Source: Candidatus Aenigmatarchaeota archaeon
GTDB lineage: Archaea; Aenigmatarchaeota; Aenigmatarchaeia; PWEA01; JACQIF01
Assembly (NCBI GenBank): GCA_016432325.1
Contig: CP066684.1
Coordinates: forward strand, 455,018-519,017
Direction: 5' to 3'
DNA: 64,000 nt
A program made the translations under genes and the position numbers. Positions within the stretch are counted from its first letter, which is position 1. Each line of letters starts with the position of its first letter. The notes below the pieces were generated by a model, which saw only the letters and a list, made by a program, of their open reading frames with translations, was not told the DNA's origin and did no database searches. Below are positions 50,366 to 59,668 of this stretch, in pieces.

Positions 50366-51184
50366 TTAAATCCGTTTCGGAGGAATCGTCTCGACTTTGG
50401 GTGCAGAAAAAACCGACAATTCGGGGTAGGCGTTTCTGATCGCCTTTTCCGCCTCTTCCACGCTCTTCATGAAAAGCGGGTGGTTGACCGCAGACGTCCC
50501 CGAGGCTAGCACGGAGGCTTGGATGTAGTATCTCTCGACGTCTTCTACGCGTCTTGCGCTGGCTATGTCGGTGGCGGCTTTCATGGCCTTGCGGCGGTAG
50601 TTGCGGACCGTGGCGTCTGGAACAAGCGCGTCTATTTTCGCTCTGTCAAGATTGGTTCCATGGGCGGCGTAGCGTCCCAGCACGATGGCCGCGCCTTCGG
50701 CTGCAGTTATCCACTCCTCCTGCACCACATACATTCCGTTGGCGTATCTGAGGTAAGAGCGGCCGCGGGTCGTGTGATAGTTTGGTTTTTCGTCCTCTAT
50801 GATCTCTTCCAATCGGGCCATGGTCACGCGCCTGCCGCTCTTGAGCTGGATGTCGCTGACTAACGGTCTGGACATGTCCATCGAACCGAGGGCTTCGTCG
50901 TCGAGGTGCGCGTCGAGTCGCCTAGCAACTGCCAGCATTCCCAGTCCGAACAGGTCTGTGTTGAATCCTATTTTGTCGAGCGGCTTGAACTTTTGCGGCG
51001 ACGATAGGACGTTGCGAATGCCTTCGTAGTATGCTGTTTGCTCTATCGCTCCCGCTCCTATCTCGCAGCCGGCGAACTCGGCCGCGTTCAGAAATGTAAG
51101 CGTCTCGTAGACGTGGCCTTGCTTGGCCGATTCTATCGCAAGGTTTCTCAGGTGTTCCGCCTTCCTTGCTGGTTCGATATCAAT
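50366..51184 (-). CDS. unknown protein downstream of sufC, non-canonical start
   Basis: The frame is open from the sufC stop (51188-51190) to 50366, 272 codons after ATT 51184, but the first ATG is at 50938 and no in-frame ATG/GTG/TTG precedes it. The upstream 82 codons look coding (AEFAGCEIGAGAIEQTAYYE). GGTGGCG lies about 7 nt before ATT 51184, so an ATT start is possible. The C-terminal part is helical with AHGTNLDRAKIDALVPDATV. No family recognised; position suggests an Fe-S-related or stress role. Confidence 0.55.
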   Translation of the reverse strand: MDIEPARKAEHLRNLAIESAKQGHVYETLTFLNAAEFAGCEIGAGAIEQTAYYEGIRNVLSSPQKFKPLDKIGFNTDLFGLGMLAVARRLDAHLDDEALGSMDMSRPLVSDIQLKSGRRVTMARLEEIIEDEKPNYHTTRGRSYLRYANGMYVVQEEWITAAEGAAIVLGRYAAHGTNLDRAKIDALVPDATVRNYRRKAMKAATDIASARRVEDVERYYIQASVLASGTSAVNHPLFMKSVEEAEKAIRNAYPELSVFSAPKVETIPPKRI

Positions 51185-51187
51185 CGT

Positions 51188-51925
51188 CTACGCCACCTCG
51201 TATCCCTTCTTCTCCAGCTCCTCGGCGAGCTCGAGACCGCCTGTTCGTGCGACGCGGCCGTCGACCATCACGTGCACGCTGTCCGGCTTGACGTAATCAA
51301 GAATACGTTTGTAGTGCGTGATTATAAGAAAACCTGTCCTCGGTCCGCGCATCGCCTCTATTCCAGACGCGACTATGCGCAGGGCGTCGATGTCGAGTCC
51401 GCTGTCTATTTCGTCGAGGACCGCAATCTCAGGCCGCAGGACAGCGAGCTGCAGAATCTCCATGCGCTTCTTCTCGCCGCCGGAGAAGCCCTCGTTCAGG
51501 TAGCGGTTTGCGAACGCATCGTCTATATTGAGCTCGCGCATCTTCTGTTTCAAATCCTTCATGAAGTTCATGACGTTCAGACCCTTGTCGCGAGCCTTCG
51601 CCGCGGTGAACAGGAAGTTTGCGACAGTGACGCCGGGGATTTCGCTCGGATACTGGAAGCCGAGGAACAGGCCGAGGCGCGCGCGTTCATCCGGTTTTGC
51701 GTTTGTAACGTCCGTTCCGTTGAACAGTATACGCCCGCGCGTTATCCTGTACTTCGGATGACCCATCAGAGCAAACGCTAACGTCGACTTGCCGGAGCCG
51801 TTCGGGCCCATCACAGCCTGCACGTCTCCTTTGTTGACGGTCAGCGAGAGCCCTTTGACTATCTCTTTTGCATCGACGCTCACGTGCAGGTCCTCTATCA
51901 CGAGTCCGTTTTTCTTTGCGGCCAT
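51188..51925 (-). CDS. sufC: Fe-S assembly ATPase SufC
   Basis: 245 aa from ATG 51925, overlapping the sufU stop (TGATG). ABC ATPase: Walker A MGPNGSGKST, Q-loop FLGFQYPSEIPG, signature FSGGEKKRMEILQL, Walker B AVLDEIDSGLDIDAL and H-loop ITHYKR. It powers the SufBCD scaffold. Confidence 0.95.
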   Translation of the reverse strand: MAAKKNGLVIEDLHVSVDAKEIVKGLSLTVNKGDVQAVMGPNGSGKSTLAFALMGHPKYRITRGRILFNGTDVTNAKPDERARLGLFLGFQYPSEIPGVTVANFLFTAAKARDKGLNVMNFMKDLKQKMRELNIDDAFANRYLNEGFSGGEKKRMEILQLAVLRPEIAVLDEIDSGLDIDALRIVASGIEAMRGPRTGFLIITHYKRILDYVKPDSVHVMVDGRVARTGGLELAEELEKKGYEVA

Positions 51926-52350
51926 CAAGCACCCTCTCCTGGAACGTCTTCGGTGGTGGTTTTGGGTACGCGCGCTCCTTCGTGCGCGAGTATGCCGTGT
52001 TTCATCGTAACGAGCCCGAGCATCGCGCACTTCATGCGTGTCGCGCTTATCGGCACTCCTAGCATGCTCACGACGTCGTCTCTCTCAATCCTTTTCACGT
52101 CGGCGAGCGCCATGCCTTTGATGCGTTCGGTGAGCATCGAAGCCGCGGCTTGGCTTATCGCGCAGCCCGAGCCGCGGAACCTGACATCTTTTATGACGTC
52201 GCCGTTGAGCTTCGCCATAATCTCTATCTCATCGCCGCAGAGCGGATTCTGGCCAGAGTGCTTTATGTCCGGGCGCGTCAGCGCTCCCTTGTTGCGCGGA
52301 TGCCTGTAGTGGTCCAGAACGTTCTCCTGATACATCTGTGAGCTCATCAT
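51925..52350 (-). CDS. sufU: IscU/SufU-type scaffold protein
   Basis: 141 aa. Three conserved Cys: NPLCGDEIE, GSGCAISQAAASML and RMKCAMLG. DHYRHPRNKGAL is typical. It receives sulfur from SufS and passes it to the scaffold. The ATG (52350 or 52347) overlaps the sufS stop. Confidence 0.93.
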   Translation of the reverse strand: MMSSQMYQENVLDHYRHPRNKGALTRPDIKHSGQNPLCGDEIEIMAKLNGDVIKDVRFRGSGCAISQAAASMLTERIKGMALADVKRIERDDVVSMLGVPISATRMKCAMLGLVTMKHGILAHEGARVPKTTTEDVPGEGA

Positions 52351-53561
52351 ACGCCAAACACCTTCTTCGCCTTTCCTATCGCCACCACCAGCGCATCCAC
52401 GTCGTCGCGGGTGTTGTAGATATAAAAAGACACGCGTGCGCACGCGCCTACGCCCAGCGCGTTCAAAAGAGGCTGCGCGCAGTGATGCCCCGCGCGGACG
52501 CAAACGTTGTAGTCGTCCAGAACGCTCGCCAGGTCGTGAGGATGAACGCCTGCCAGATTGAAGGCGACGACTCCGCCGCGTTCGCGCGGGCGGCCGTAAA
52601 TCGTAACTCCTTTTATCGTGGAGAGCTTTTTAATGGCGTATTCTGTAAGCATCCTTTCGTGTGTGCGCACGTTCTCCATTCCAACGCCTTCCAAATAGCC
52701 GATGGCCGCCGCGAGCCCGACAGCGCCCGCGACGTTGGGCGTGCCTGCCTCGAACTTCCATGGAAGGGCATTCCACTCGGCATTCTCGTACGTGACGCGC
52801 GAAATCATGTCCCCGCCGTACAGGAAGGGCTCCATCTTCTCGAGATGCGCACGTTTGGCATAGAGGACGCCTATGCCGGTGGGTCCGCACATCTTGTGCC
52901 CGGAGAATACAAGGAAGTCCGCGTCTCCGACGCGCGCGGGCATGTGAGGAACGCTCTGCGCCGCGTCCACGAGCACGCGGGCGCCGACCTTGTGCGCCTC
53001 TTTTATGATGCGCGAGATGTCATTGACTGTTCCGAGAACGTTCGAGACGTGCGTGACGGCGACGAGCTTCGTACGGGATGTCATGAGCTTGCCCATATCG
53101 TCATAAACGAGTTCTCCGTTCTTGTCTATCTCTATAAACTTCAGCTTCGCGCCTGTCTTCTTGCAGACGAACTGCCACGGCACGAGGTTCGAGTGGTGTT
53201 CCATGCGCGTTACGAGAATCTCGTCTCCTTTTTTCACGTTCGCAAGGGCCCAGGAATACGCGACGAGGTTTATCGCTTCTGTCGCGTTGCGGACGAAGAT
53301 TATCTCTTCATGCGATTGTGCGCCTATGAAATCCGCGACCTTGCGGTGAGCGGCCTCGTACGCTTCTGTCGCTTCCTCGCTTATCCTGTAGACGCCGCGA
53401 TGAACGTTGGCGTTGTATTTCTTGTAGTATGTGTTCATGGCTTCGATGACCTTATTCGGCTTCTGCGAAGTGGCTGCGCTGTCCAGATAGACCATGCGCC
53501 CGGAGAGTATTGGAAAGTCTGAACGGATGCGTCTCGCGTCTATTCCTGTCGTTCGCTTCAT
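52347..53561 (-). CDS. sufS: cysteine desulfurase SufS
   Basis: 404 aa class V aminotransferase. YLDSAATSQKP at the start, TRMEHHSNLVPWQ, PLP lysine K223 in FSGHKMCGPTG and active Cys361 in RAGHHCAQPLL. It releases sulfur from cysteine. ATGA-type overlap with sufD. Confidence 0.95.
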   Translation of the reverse strand: MKRTTGIDARRIRSDFPILSGRMVYLDSAATSQKPNKVIEAMNTYYKKYNANVHRGVYRISEEATEAYEAAHRKVADFIGAQSHEEIIFVRNATEAINLVAYSWALANVKKGDEILVTRMEHHSNLVPWQFVCKKTGAKLKFIEIDKNGELVYDDMGKLMTSRTKLVAVTHVSNVLGTVNDISRIIKEAHKVGARVLVDAAQSVPHMPARVGDADFLVFSGHKMCGPTGIGVLYAKRAHLEKMEPFLYGGDMISRVTYENAEWNALPWKFEAGTPNVAGAVGLAAAIGYLEGVGMENVRTHERMLTEYAIKKLSTIKGVTIYGRPRERGGVVAFNLAGVHPHDLASVLDDYNVCVRAGHHCAQPLLNALGVGACARVSFYIYNTRDDVDALVVAIGKAKKVFGV

Positions 53562-54763
53562 GAGCCGACCTCCTTCGATATCTTCTTAACCGCTTTTACG
53601 GGCCTCAAACCGAGCTTGTCTGCTATAAGTTCCTTCACGCCTTCGCGAACGCTCTCTTCCATTATGCCGTCGACGATCGGAGCGAGAAATCCTTCCACGA
53701 TAAGGGCTTCTGCGTCCTCGCGCGAGACGCCGCGGGACATCATGTAGAAGAGCTTGTTCTCGTCTATCTTTCCTGTGCTGGCGCCGTGCGAAGCGCGGAC
53801 GTCGTTGTTCTCTATCTCCAGGCTCGGAATGGAGTTCGAGGTCACGCCGCTGTTCAGGTGAAGCGTGCGGTCGTTGAGATGCGAGTCCGTGCCTCGCGCT
53901 TCGCGCTCTATGCGTATCAGACCGCGCGTGAGAGACGAAGACGAATCCTTGAGCACGCCTCTTGTGTCCACGCGGGCTCCTGTGTTCTGGGCGGCGTGCG
54001 CGCATCGCGTGATTATCGAGAAGTTCTGGCCGCCTGTGCCGAAGTATGCGCCGCGGATTGTCGCTGACGAGCCCGCGCCGGTGAAGGATGCGTCCGTCTT
54101 CAGTCTTGTCGTCTTGCCTCCCAAGAGCGCGAACGTCCAGTTCACCCGCGAGTCGCGGCCGCATTCGATTCTCTTGCATGAATGATCGCATGTCGCGTCG
54201 GAGAAGCGCTGTATCGTTACGAGATTGACCTCCGCGTTGTCCGCCGCGCGAACGTCCAGCGTTCCGTAGTGCACAGGCGCCGAACCCTCGAAGATTTCGC
54301 ATATTGTTACACGCGAGCCCGGCTCTGCAACGATGACGGAGCGCGAAGACGCGGGGTCAAAGGCCGTGTGCTTCACTATTATGGGGACTTTGGACTGGAA
54401 TCCTGCAGGGACGCGCACAAAATAGCCGTTGGTCCATGTCGCGGCGTTGAACATCGCGAACTTGTCTTTTGTTTCCGTCGAGAAGAACTTCTTCAGGATG
54501 CCTGCGTAGGCGTCGAGCGCGGCTGGCATCGGTCTCGCGTCGATCCCTTTCGGACCTCCTATGAATACGCCGAACTCCTGCGGCTGGACCGGAGCAAATC
54601 CCGCGAGGTCCGTATATTTCCACTCCTCGTCTTTCTTCGTGGGAAGAGGGGCCTTTTCAAAAGACTTCCACGAATCGCGTCTCAACGATGTGGTCCACGA
54701 AGGCTCGTGCAGTCGCGCGACGAACGCCTGAAAGTCGATGGGCTGTTCCGAACGAGTGACCAC
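53558..54763 (-). CDS. sufD: Fe-S scaffold protein SufD
   Basis: 401 aa SufB/SufD-type beta-helix. N-terminal WKSFEKAPLPTKKDEEWKYT (typical SufD start), a beta-helix core and C-terminal NNDVRASHGASTGKIDENKL and LFYMMSRGVSREDAEAL. Five nt after sufB. Confidence 0.93.
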   Translation of the reverse strand: MVTRSEQPIDFQAFVARLHEPSWTTSLRRDSWKSFEKAPLPTKKDEEWKYTDLAGFAPVQPQEFGVFIGGPKGIDARPMPAALDAYAGILKKFFSTETKDKFAMFNAATWTNGYFVRVPAGFQSKVPIIVKHTAFDPASSRSVIVAEPGSRVTICEIFEGSAPVHYGTLDVRAADNAEVNLVTIQRFSDATCDHSCKRIECGRDSRVNWTFALLGGKTTRLKTDASFTGAGSSATIRGAYFGTGGQNFSIITRCAHAAQNTGARVDTRGVLKDSSSSLTRGLIRIEREARGTDSHLNDRTLHLNSGVTSNSIPSLEIENNDVRASHGASTGKIDENKLFYMMSRGVSREDAEALIVEGFLAPIVDGIMEESVREGVKELIADKLGLRPVKAVKKISKEVGS

Positions 54764-54768
54764 GAGAA

Positions 54769-56175
54769 CTACCCCACAGCGCCTTCCATTTCCATCTCGA
54801 CCAGGCGGTTCAGCTCGATCGCGTACTCCATCGGCAGTTCCTTGGTGAACGCCTCTATGAAACCCTTGACTATCAGGGCCATTGCCTCGTTCTCCTTCAG
54901 GCCGCGCGACATCAGGTAGAAGAGCGCCTCTTCGCTTATGCGGCCCACAGTCGCCTCGTGACCGATGCTCACGTCGTCTTCGTAAATCTCCATGTATGGA
55001 ACCGTGTCACTCGCGGATTTCTCGTCGAGTATCAAAGCGTCGCATCTCACGGACGACGTAACGTTCTTGCATCCCTTTCCGACGCGCACGAGCCCGCGGT
55101 ACGTCGTGCGGCCGCCGCCCATGCTGACCGATTTGGATATTATGCGCGATGACGTACGCGGCGCGAGGTGAATTACCTTCGCTCCCGCGTCCTGATGCTG
55201 GCCTTCTCCGGCGAAGGCTATGGACAATATGTCCGCTTTCGCGTTTTCACCGCGCAAGATTACGCTCGGATACTTCATAGTGACCTTGGAGCCCATATTC
55301 CCGTCAATCCATTCGACCGTGGCGCCTTCGTGCGCGATGGCGCGCTTCGTCACAAGATTGTAGACGTTCGAGGACCAGTTCTGTATGGTCGTATAACGCA
55401 CGCGCGCGTTCTTGTGCGCTATGACTTCAACGACAGCCGTGTGCAGCGCATCTTTGGCGTACGTCGGCGCCGTGCAACCTTCGATGTAGTGCACGGACGC
55501 GCCTTCGTCCACTATTATCAAGGTGCGTTCGAACTGTCCGGCGCGTTCGGCATTGATGCGGAAGTACGCTTGCAGAGGAATCTTCACATGCACGTTCTTG
55601 GGAACATAAACGAACGAACCGCCTGACCACACGGCGCTGTTCAGAGCCGCGAACTTGTTGTCCGCGGTCGGGACGATCGTACCGAAATACTTCTTCACGA
55701 GTTCCGGATGCCGCTTCAAACCTTCATCCATCGAGAGGAATATCACGCCCTGAGCTTCCAAATCGGCGCGCGTCTTGTGGTAGACGACCTCGGAGTCGTA
55801 CTGCGCGCCGACGCCTGCAAGAAACTTCTGCTCCGCTTCAGGGATACCAAGCTTCTTGAACGTATCGCGTATCTTTTCCGGAACGTCTTCCCAAGAGCTT
55901 TCGCTCTTTGCCGAAGGACGGATGTAGTAGATTATCTCATCGAAGTTTATCCCCGACAGGTCCGCGCCCCACTTGGGCATCGGCTTCTGCAAGAACGTTT
56001 TGAAAGCCTTGAGCCTGAATTCAAGCATCCAGTCCGGCTCGTCTTTCTGTGCGCTGATTGCGCGAACGACGCCTTCGCTGAGGCCTTTCGGAGTCTCGAA
56101 GACCGGCTTCACGTCATCGTGGAAGCCGTATTTGTACTGTTCCTTGCTCTCCAGAAGCTCTTGTGATAGGCGCAT
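54769..56175 (-). CDS. sufB: Fe-S scaffold protein SufB
   Basis: 468 aa. [17 protein letters not shown]-like segment, [44 protein letters not shown]-type core and [20 protein letters not shown]. Forms SufBC2D. First gene of a sufBDSUC operon; the operon order places regulators elsewhere. Confidence 0.95.
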   Translation of the reverse strand: MRLSQELLESKEQYKYGFHDDVKPVFETPKGLSEGVVRAISAQKDEPDWMLEFRLKAFKTFLQKPMPKWGADLSGINFDEIIYYIRPSAKSESSWEDVPEKIRDTFKKLGIPEAEQKFLAGVGAQYDSEVVYHKTRADLEAQGVIFLSMDEGLKRHPELVKKYFGTIVPTADNKFAALNSAVWSGGSFVYVPKNVHVKIPLQAYFRINAERAGQFERTLIIVDEGASVHYIEGCTAPTYAKDALHTAVVEVIAHKNARVRYTTIQNWSSNVYNLVTKRAIAHEGATVEWIDGNMGSKVTMKYPSVILRGENAKADILSIAFAGEGQHQDAGAKVIHLAPRTSSRIISKSVSMGGGRTTYRGLVRVGKGCKNVTSSVRCDALILDEKSASDTVPYMEIYEDDVSIGHEATVGRISEEALFYLMSRGLKENEAMALIVKGFIEAFTKELPMEYAIELNRLVEMEMEGAVG

Positions 56176-56195
56176 GGTTCAAGAGTATAACAGTG

Positions 56196-56204
56196 TTATA
56201 TAAA
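56196..56204 (-). promoter_or_regulatory. TATA box of the suf operon
   Basis: TTTATATAA on the minus strand, centred 25 nt before the sufB ATG, implying a leaderless sufB mRNA. No other promoter is seen inside the overlapping downstream genes. Confidence 0.65.
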
Positions 56205-56316
56205 CCTATGTTTTTCACGTTTGAAATAAGGTGTACGAGCTTGAAACAAACGCGCGTTCACAGAGGCTGAACAAACGTCTTTTATATTTCGGCGCGTTGA
56301 CATCAGATTCAGTGGA

Positions 56317-56727
56317 ATGATGGACACGGTCTCTCTGAGTGCCGAAGAGATAAAGAAGAGGTGGCAGGTGCCTCTTGCGATTCATGGCTACCGAGGCGTT
56401 GAAGTCGACGAAAACGAAACAGAAACGGATATGATAGCCATCTCTGCCAACGTTGCGTTCTGGAAGTTGCGCGACAGAGACGGTCTGCTTATCTCGGCCG
56501 GCATGGTTAAACAAGAGGACGGTGCTCCTGTTCCTGTCGAGGAGGTTCATCCCGTTGGTCTGGCTCATGAGTACTTCGAAGGGCTTTCAGAGTGGATGCA
56601 GCTGAACGGCAGTCCCATGAGAACTATGCAGACTATCAACGGCAGGTCTTTCTTCGCTTACAAATTCGACAACTACAAACTGCACAGGCTGTTGAGGATG
56701 TCTGCCCAAGAGAGACATGTGGCTTGA
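56317..56727 (+). CDS. unknown protein, paralogue of next gene
   Basis: 136 aa (second ATG at 56320). EEIKKRWQVPLAIHGY, NVAFWKLRDRDG and AHEYFEGLSEW align with the next gene's DIKKSWGPLLAPHDY, GVAFWKGYGTDG and ADDYFERLGYN. No known motif. Box TTTATATT at about 56281-56288. Codon use looks relaxed compared with housekeeping neighbours. Confidence 0.6.
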   Translation: MMDTVSLSAEEIKKRWQVPLAIHGYRGVEVDENETETDMIAISANVAFWKLRDRDGLLISAGMVKQEDGAPVPVEEVHPVGLAHEYFEGLSEWMQLNGSPMRTMQTINGRSFFAYKFDNYKLHRLLRMSAQERHVA

Positions 56728-56773
56728 CCATCGTCTTTAAATAGATATGTACCCTCTTCAGAGTAGTGATAGA

Positions 56774-57235
56774 ATGGCCGACCTCAAACACGTGAAACGC
56801 TGGCTGATGGAAGAGGCCACCGATATAAAGAAGTCTTGGGGGCCTCTGCTGGCTCCTCATGACTATGACACAGTTGTTGAGACGCACAAGCTGGCCAACA
56901 CACTAGACTGGGAAAACGGCAGACGTGGAGGCGTTGCGTTCTGGAAAGGTTATGGAACCGACGGAGTTGCCGTCCAAAACCTCAGGCAATACAGCGGCGG
57001 CGCCGGTATGTCCACGACTGGTGTATTGGCAATCGGTCCTGCAGACGACTACTTCGAACGCCTAGGATACAACACCACCAACCTCCGATTCGCGAATGAT
57101 CTGTTCGGGATTCCATTAAGATCTGGCCAAAACGGCTTGACAATCAATGGCATACGCCGCAAAGGGATCGAGTATTCTGAAGAGGCGTTCGGCAAGTTCC
57201 TGAGGGCGAAACTCAGACCAATACAAGTAGCCTAA
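56774..57235 (+). CDS. unknown protein, paralogue of previous gene
   Basis: 153 aa from ATG 56774, chosen over 56747 because TTTAAATAG (about 56734-56742) would start the mRNA near 56765. Shares with its neighbour the IKKxWxxPL, VAFWK and YFExL elements but adds a GGAGMSTTG insert. Its TAA overlaps the convergent E1-like gene's stop (CTAA). Confidence 0.6.
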   Translation: MADLKHVKRWLMEEATDIKKSWGPLLAPHDYDTVVETHKLANTLDWENGRRGGVAFWKGYGTDGVAVQNLRQYSGGAGMSTTGVLAIGPADDYFERLGYNTTNLRFANDLFGIPLRSGQNGLTINGIRRKGIEYSEEAFGKFLRAKLRPIQVA

Positions 57236-58116
57236 ACCCCGACAAACCTCGCCAGCCTCGAACGCGCCTCTTTTTCGTCTTTCGCCTCTACGATTGCGCG
57301 GCCGCTCGCGAACAGTGAAATGCGCCGCGCGTCAGGCCAGACGTGCAACACGCCGTCGAACAGTTTCGTTTTGAATTTGCCTGAAAGCGTCTTGTCAAGA
57401 GACGGCAAGTCCAATCGCTTGTTTAGCCTCATATGATACGCGTCTTTTGCGCACAGAGCGACAATAGTTTCTGTCCTCTCCAGATACTCGTACTTCTTTT
57501 GCGCGCACGCCGGGCAGTTCTTGCGCGGAGGAACGTCCGTCTTTGTTATCTCCTCGTGTGAAATGTCTATTAGGGTGCCGCCGTTCGACCCCTTCAACGC
57601 ATGCTCTGTCTGCAACGCCGCCACGCGCGACGCGGTCTCGTTGTCTATTCCAACGGTATCGCAGGTTTCGAGGGGTCCCGGCTCCCGCGGAATCAAACAT
57701 CTGAGGCACGGTTTCCCTTCCGGCGAAAAAGCCATCACGATGCCGCGGTCCTGCACTGCGCCTGCGTAAACCCAGAGCACGCCGTTCGCCAAACAGTAGT
57801 CGTTCAGAAGAAAACGCGCCGCCATGTTGTCCGTGCAATCGAGAACGACATCCGGTTTCCCAAGAAGCCGGCCGATGCTGTTCGCGTTTACGTCGTCGAC
57901 GACGCCTTCTATTCCGAGCCGCTCGGCAACAACCAGCGCCTTTGCTTTTCCAACGTCGTTCTTATTGTACAACTTCTGGCGCTCCAGGTTTCTATCGTCG
58001 ATGAAATCCCTGTCTATTACACGAACACTCGCGCCTGCTCTGGTTAGAAGCCCGGCCGTGCGCGTTCCTATGGCCCCCGCGCCAACAATAACGGCTTCTT
58101 TCCGCGTCTTTACCAC
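57232..58116 (-). CDS. ThiF/MoeB/UbaA-type E1-like adenylating enzyme
   Basis: 294 aa. Nucleotide-binding VIVGAGAIGTRTAGLL, RDFIDDRNLERQKLY, DVGKAKA, VLDCTDNMAARFLLND (Asp for ATP) and zinc pairs CLRC and CPAC. These proteins adenylate the C-terminal Gly of SAMP/ThiS/MoaD-like proteins. Target not identifiable here. A longer C-terminal domain than MoeB is present. Confidence 0.85.
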   Translation of the reverse strand: MVKTRKEAVIVGAGAIGTRTAGLLTRAGASVRVIDRDFIDDRNLERQKLYNKNDVGKAKALVVAERLGIEGVVDDVNANSIGRLLGKPDVVLDCTDNMAARFLLNDYCLANGVLWVYAGAVQDRGIVMAFSPEGKPCLRCLIPREPGPLETCDTVGIDNETASRVAALQTEHALKGSNGGTLIDISHEEITKTDVPPRKNCPACAQKKYEYLERTETIVALCAKDAYHMRLNKRLDLPSLDKTLSGKFKTKLFDGVLHVWPDARRISLFASGRAIVEAKDEKEARSRLARFVGV

Positions 58117-58163
58117 CAGCAGTGGTTATGACATGAAAGGCTTAAAGCCTTGCTGCGCGTAAG

Positions 58164-58478
58164 ATGCGTATGCCGATACTGTTGTTCCTGTTCGGCGCGA
58201 TAGACATAATAGCCGCGATAATGCTGTGGCAGAGCGGCTGGTTCGGACCGTCGTGGACTCAGCTGGTTGGATGGGTGGTTCTCGTCAAGGGACTCTATTC
58301 AATCGGAACGTCCTATCTCAACAAGTTCTATTTCGATTTTCTTGGGTGGGCCGACGTGGCCGTAGCGGGCATAATACTCGCGGGCTGGGCAATACCATTC
58401 TTCTGGGCCGTTCCTCTGATAAAGGGAGGCTGGACCATGCTGAGCGTCTACGCGAACCGCCTTACAGGGCAGTCTTAA
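58164..58478 (+). CDS. small membrane protein, about 4 TM
   Basis: 104 aa (or from ATG 58170). Hydrophobic helices around 4-22, 30-48, 60-80 and 82-98. Family unknown. It is divergent from the E1-like gene; GGCTTAAAGCC (58138-58148) is palindromic and could serve either side. Confidence 0.6.
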   Translation: MRMPILLFLFGAIDIIAAIMLWQSGWFGPSWTQLVGWVVLVKGLYSIGTSYLNKFYFDFLGWADVAVAGIILAGWAIPFFWAVPLIKGGWTMLSVYANRLTGQS

Positions 58479-58513
58479 TATAGTGGTTCGGCTCTTCTAC
58501 ACGCGGAGATGTT

Positions 58514-59632
58514 ATGGCAAGCATAGAAAATCTGATAGAGACGGTGGAGGCCGTCGCGCCGGATGCGCAGATACACACGTTTCTAAGCTCACTGCAGGCG
58601 CACGGGGCTGTTCCTGTGATAGACGGCAAGAAGATAATCGGAATGGTTTTCGTTGACGACGTCTCGAGGCGCGAGTATCCTGTAACCTCAAAAGCATCGA
58701 CTGCAATGACAAGAGTCTCTTCGATAGACGCAAAGAGCGATGTCGTGGAAGCCGCCGCGGCTCTGATGAGACTGCGCGGAAGAGCGCTTCCTGTCACATC
58801 CGCAGGCTCCTACGTAGGCATTGTCGCCGAGACCGCGGTGATGCGTGCTGTTTCAGGCGTCAACAAGCGCGTCGAGGAAGTGATGAACGAGCCTGTGACG
58901 ATAACGGACGACGCGAATGTCGGCAAGGCCCGCTCCACGCTAAGGGACCAAGGCATAGGCAAGTTGCCCGTGGTTAACAGGAACGGAGACCTCGTCGGCG
59001 TGGTGGACTGGCAGAACTTCGTCGTGCTTGAGAAACCGAAGGAGTCCATGGGCAGGCGCGACCAGAGGGGCGATTATCTCCAGGATTCTAAGATAGACGT
59101 CACAGCCGTGATGGACGAGTCGCCTCTGACAGTCGAACGCGGCACGAGCGTTGTGGACGCCGCGAAGAAGATGGATTCGAGAAAATGCACGTACGCGATT
59201 GTCGTTGATGGAAAAGCTCCCGTAGGAATCATTACGTGCGAGGACATTCTTGAACTGCTCGCCGCGCTCGTTCCGCGCGAGGGCGTGTACGTGCAGATAA
59301 CGGGCGCCGAGGATCTCGATTCGTTCGACCGCGACAAACTGCATTCGAACGTCGATGAAACCGTAAGGAAGCTGGCGCGCATCTACGCCGGGATCGAATA
59401 TTTTGTGCTTCGCCTGAAGAAACACGAAACTCAAGGAAGCAAGACGAAGTTTTCCGTTCAGGCGCGCCTTATGACTCCGGTAGGCGTGTTCCGCGCGCAC
59501 GCGCACGGCTACGATCTGGCCGCGGTGACGGACAAGGCGATGGACAATCTCGAGCGCATCGTGAAGGAAGACCATTCAAAGAAAAAGAAGCAGATGAGAA
59601 AACGCTCGGAACGTGCGCAGAAGCGGCGCTAA
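58514..59632 (+). CDS. four-CBS-domain protein with C-terminal HPF/RaiA-like domain
   Basis: 372 aa. Four CBS units at about 1-60, 62-120, 122-180 and 195-255 (LPVVNRNGDLVGVVDW, IVVDGKAPVGIITCEDI and others) form two Bateman modules that bind adenosyl ligands. The C-terminal about 260-350 (VYVQITGAEDLDSFDRDKLH, KTKFSVQARLMTP) resembles ribosome-hibernation HPF/RaiA, with a Lys/Arg-rich tail. A nucleotide-sensing ribosome-silencing factor is inference. GGAG SD and a TTAATATAG box upstream. Confidence 0.78.
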   Translation: MASIENLIETVEAVAPDAQIHTFLSSLQAHGAVPVIDGKKIIGMVFVDDVSRREYPVTSKASTAMTRVSSIDAKSDVVEAAAALMRLRGRALPVTSAGSYVGIVAETAVMRAVSGVNKRVEEVMNEPVTITDDANVGKARSTLRDQGIGKLPVVNRNGDLVGVVDWQNFVVLEKPKESMGRRDQRGDYLQDSKIDVTAVMDESPLTVERGTSVVDAAKKMDSRKCTYAIVVDGKAPVGIITCEDILELLAALVPREGVYVQITGAEDLDSFDRDKLHSNVDETVRKLARIYAGIEYFVLRLKKHETQGSKTKFSVQARLMTPVGVFRAHAHGYDLAAVTDKAMDNLERIVKEDHSKKKKQMRKRSERAQKRR

Positions 59633-59668
59633 GATTTCAGGTATTACGCGCCAATAGCGCAAAAGGTT

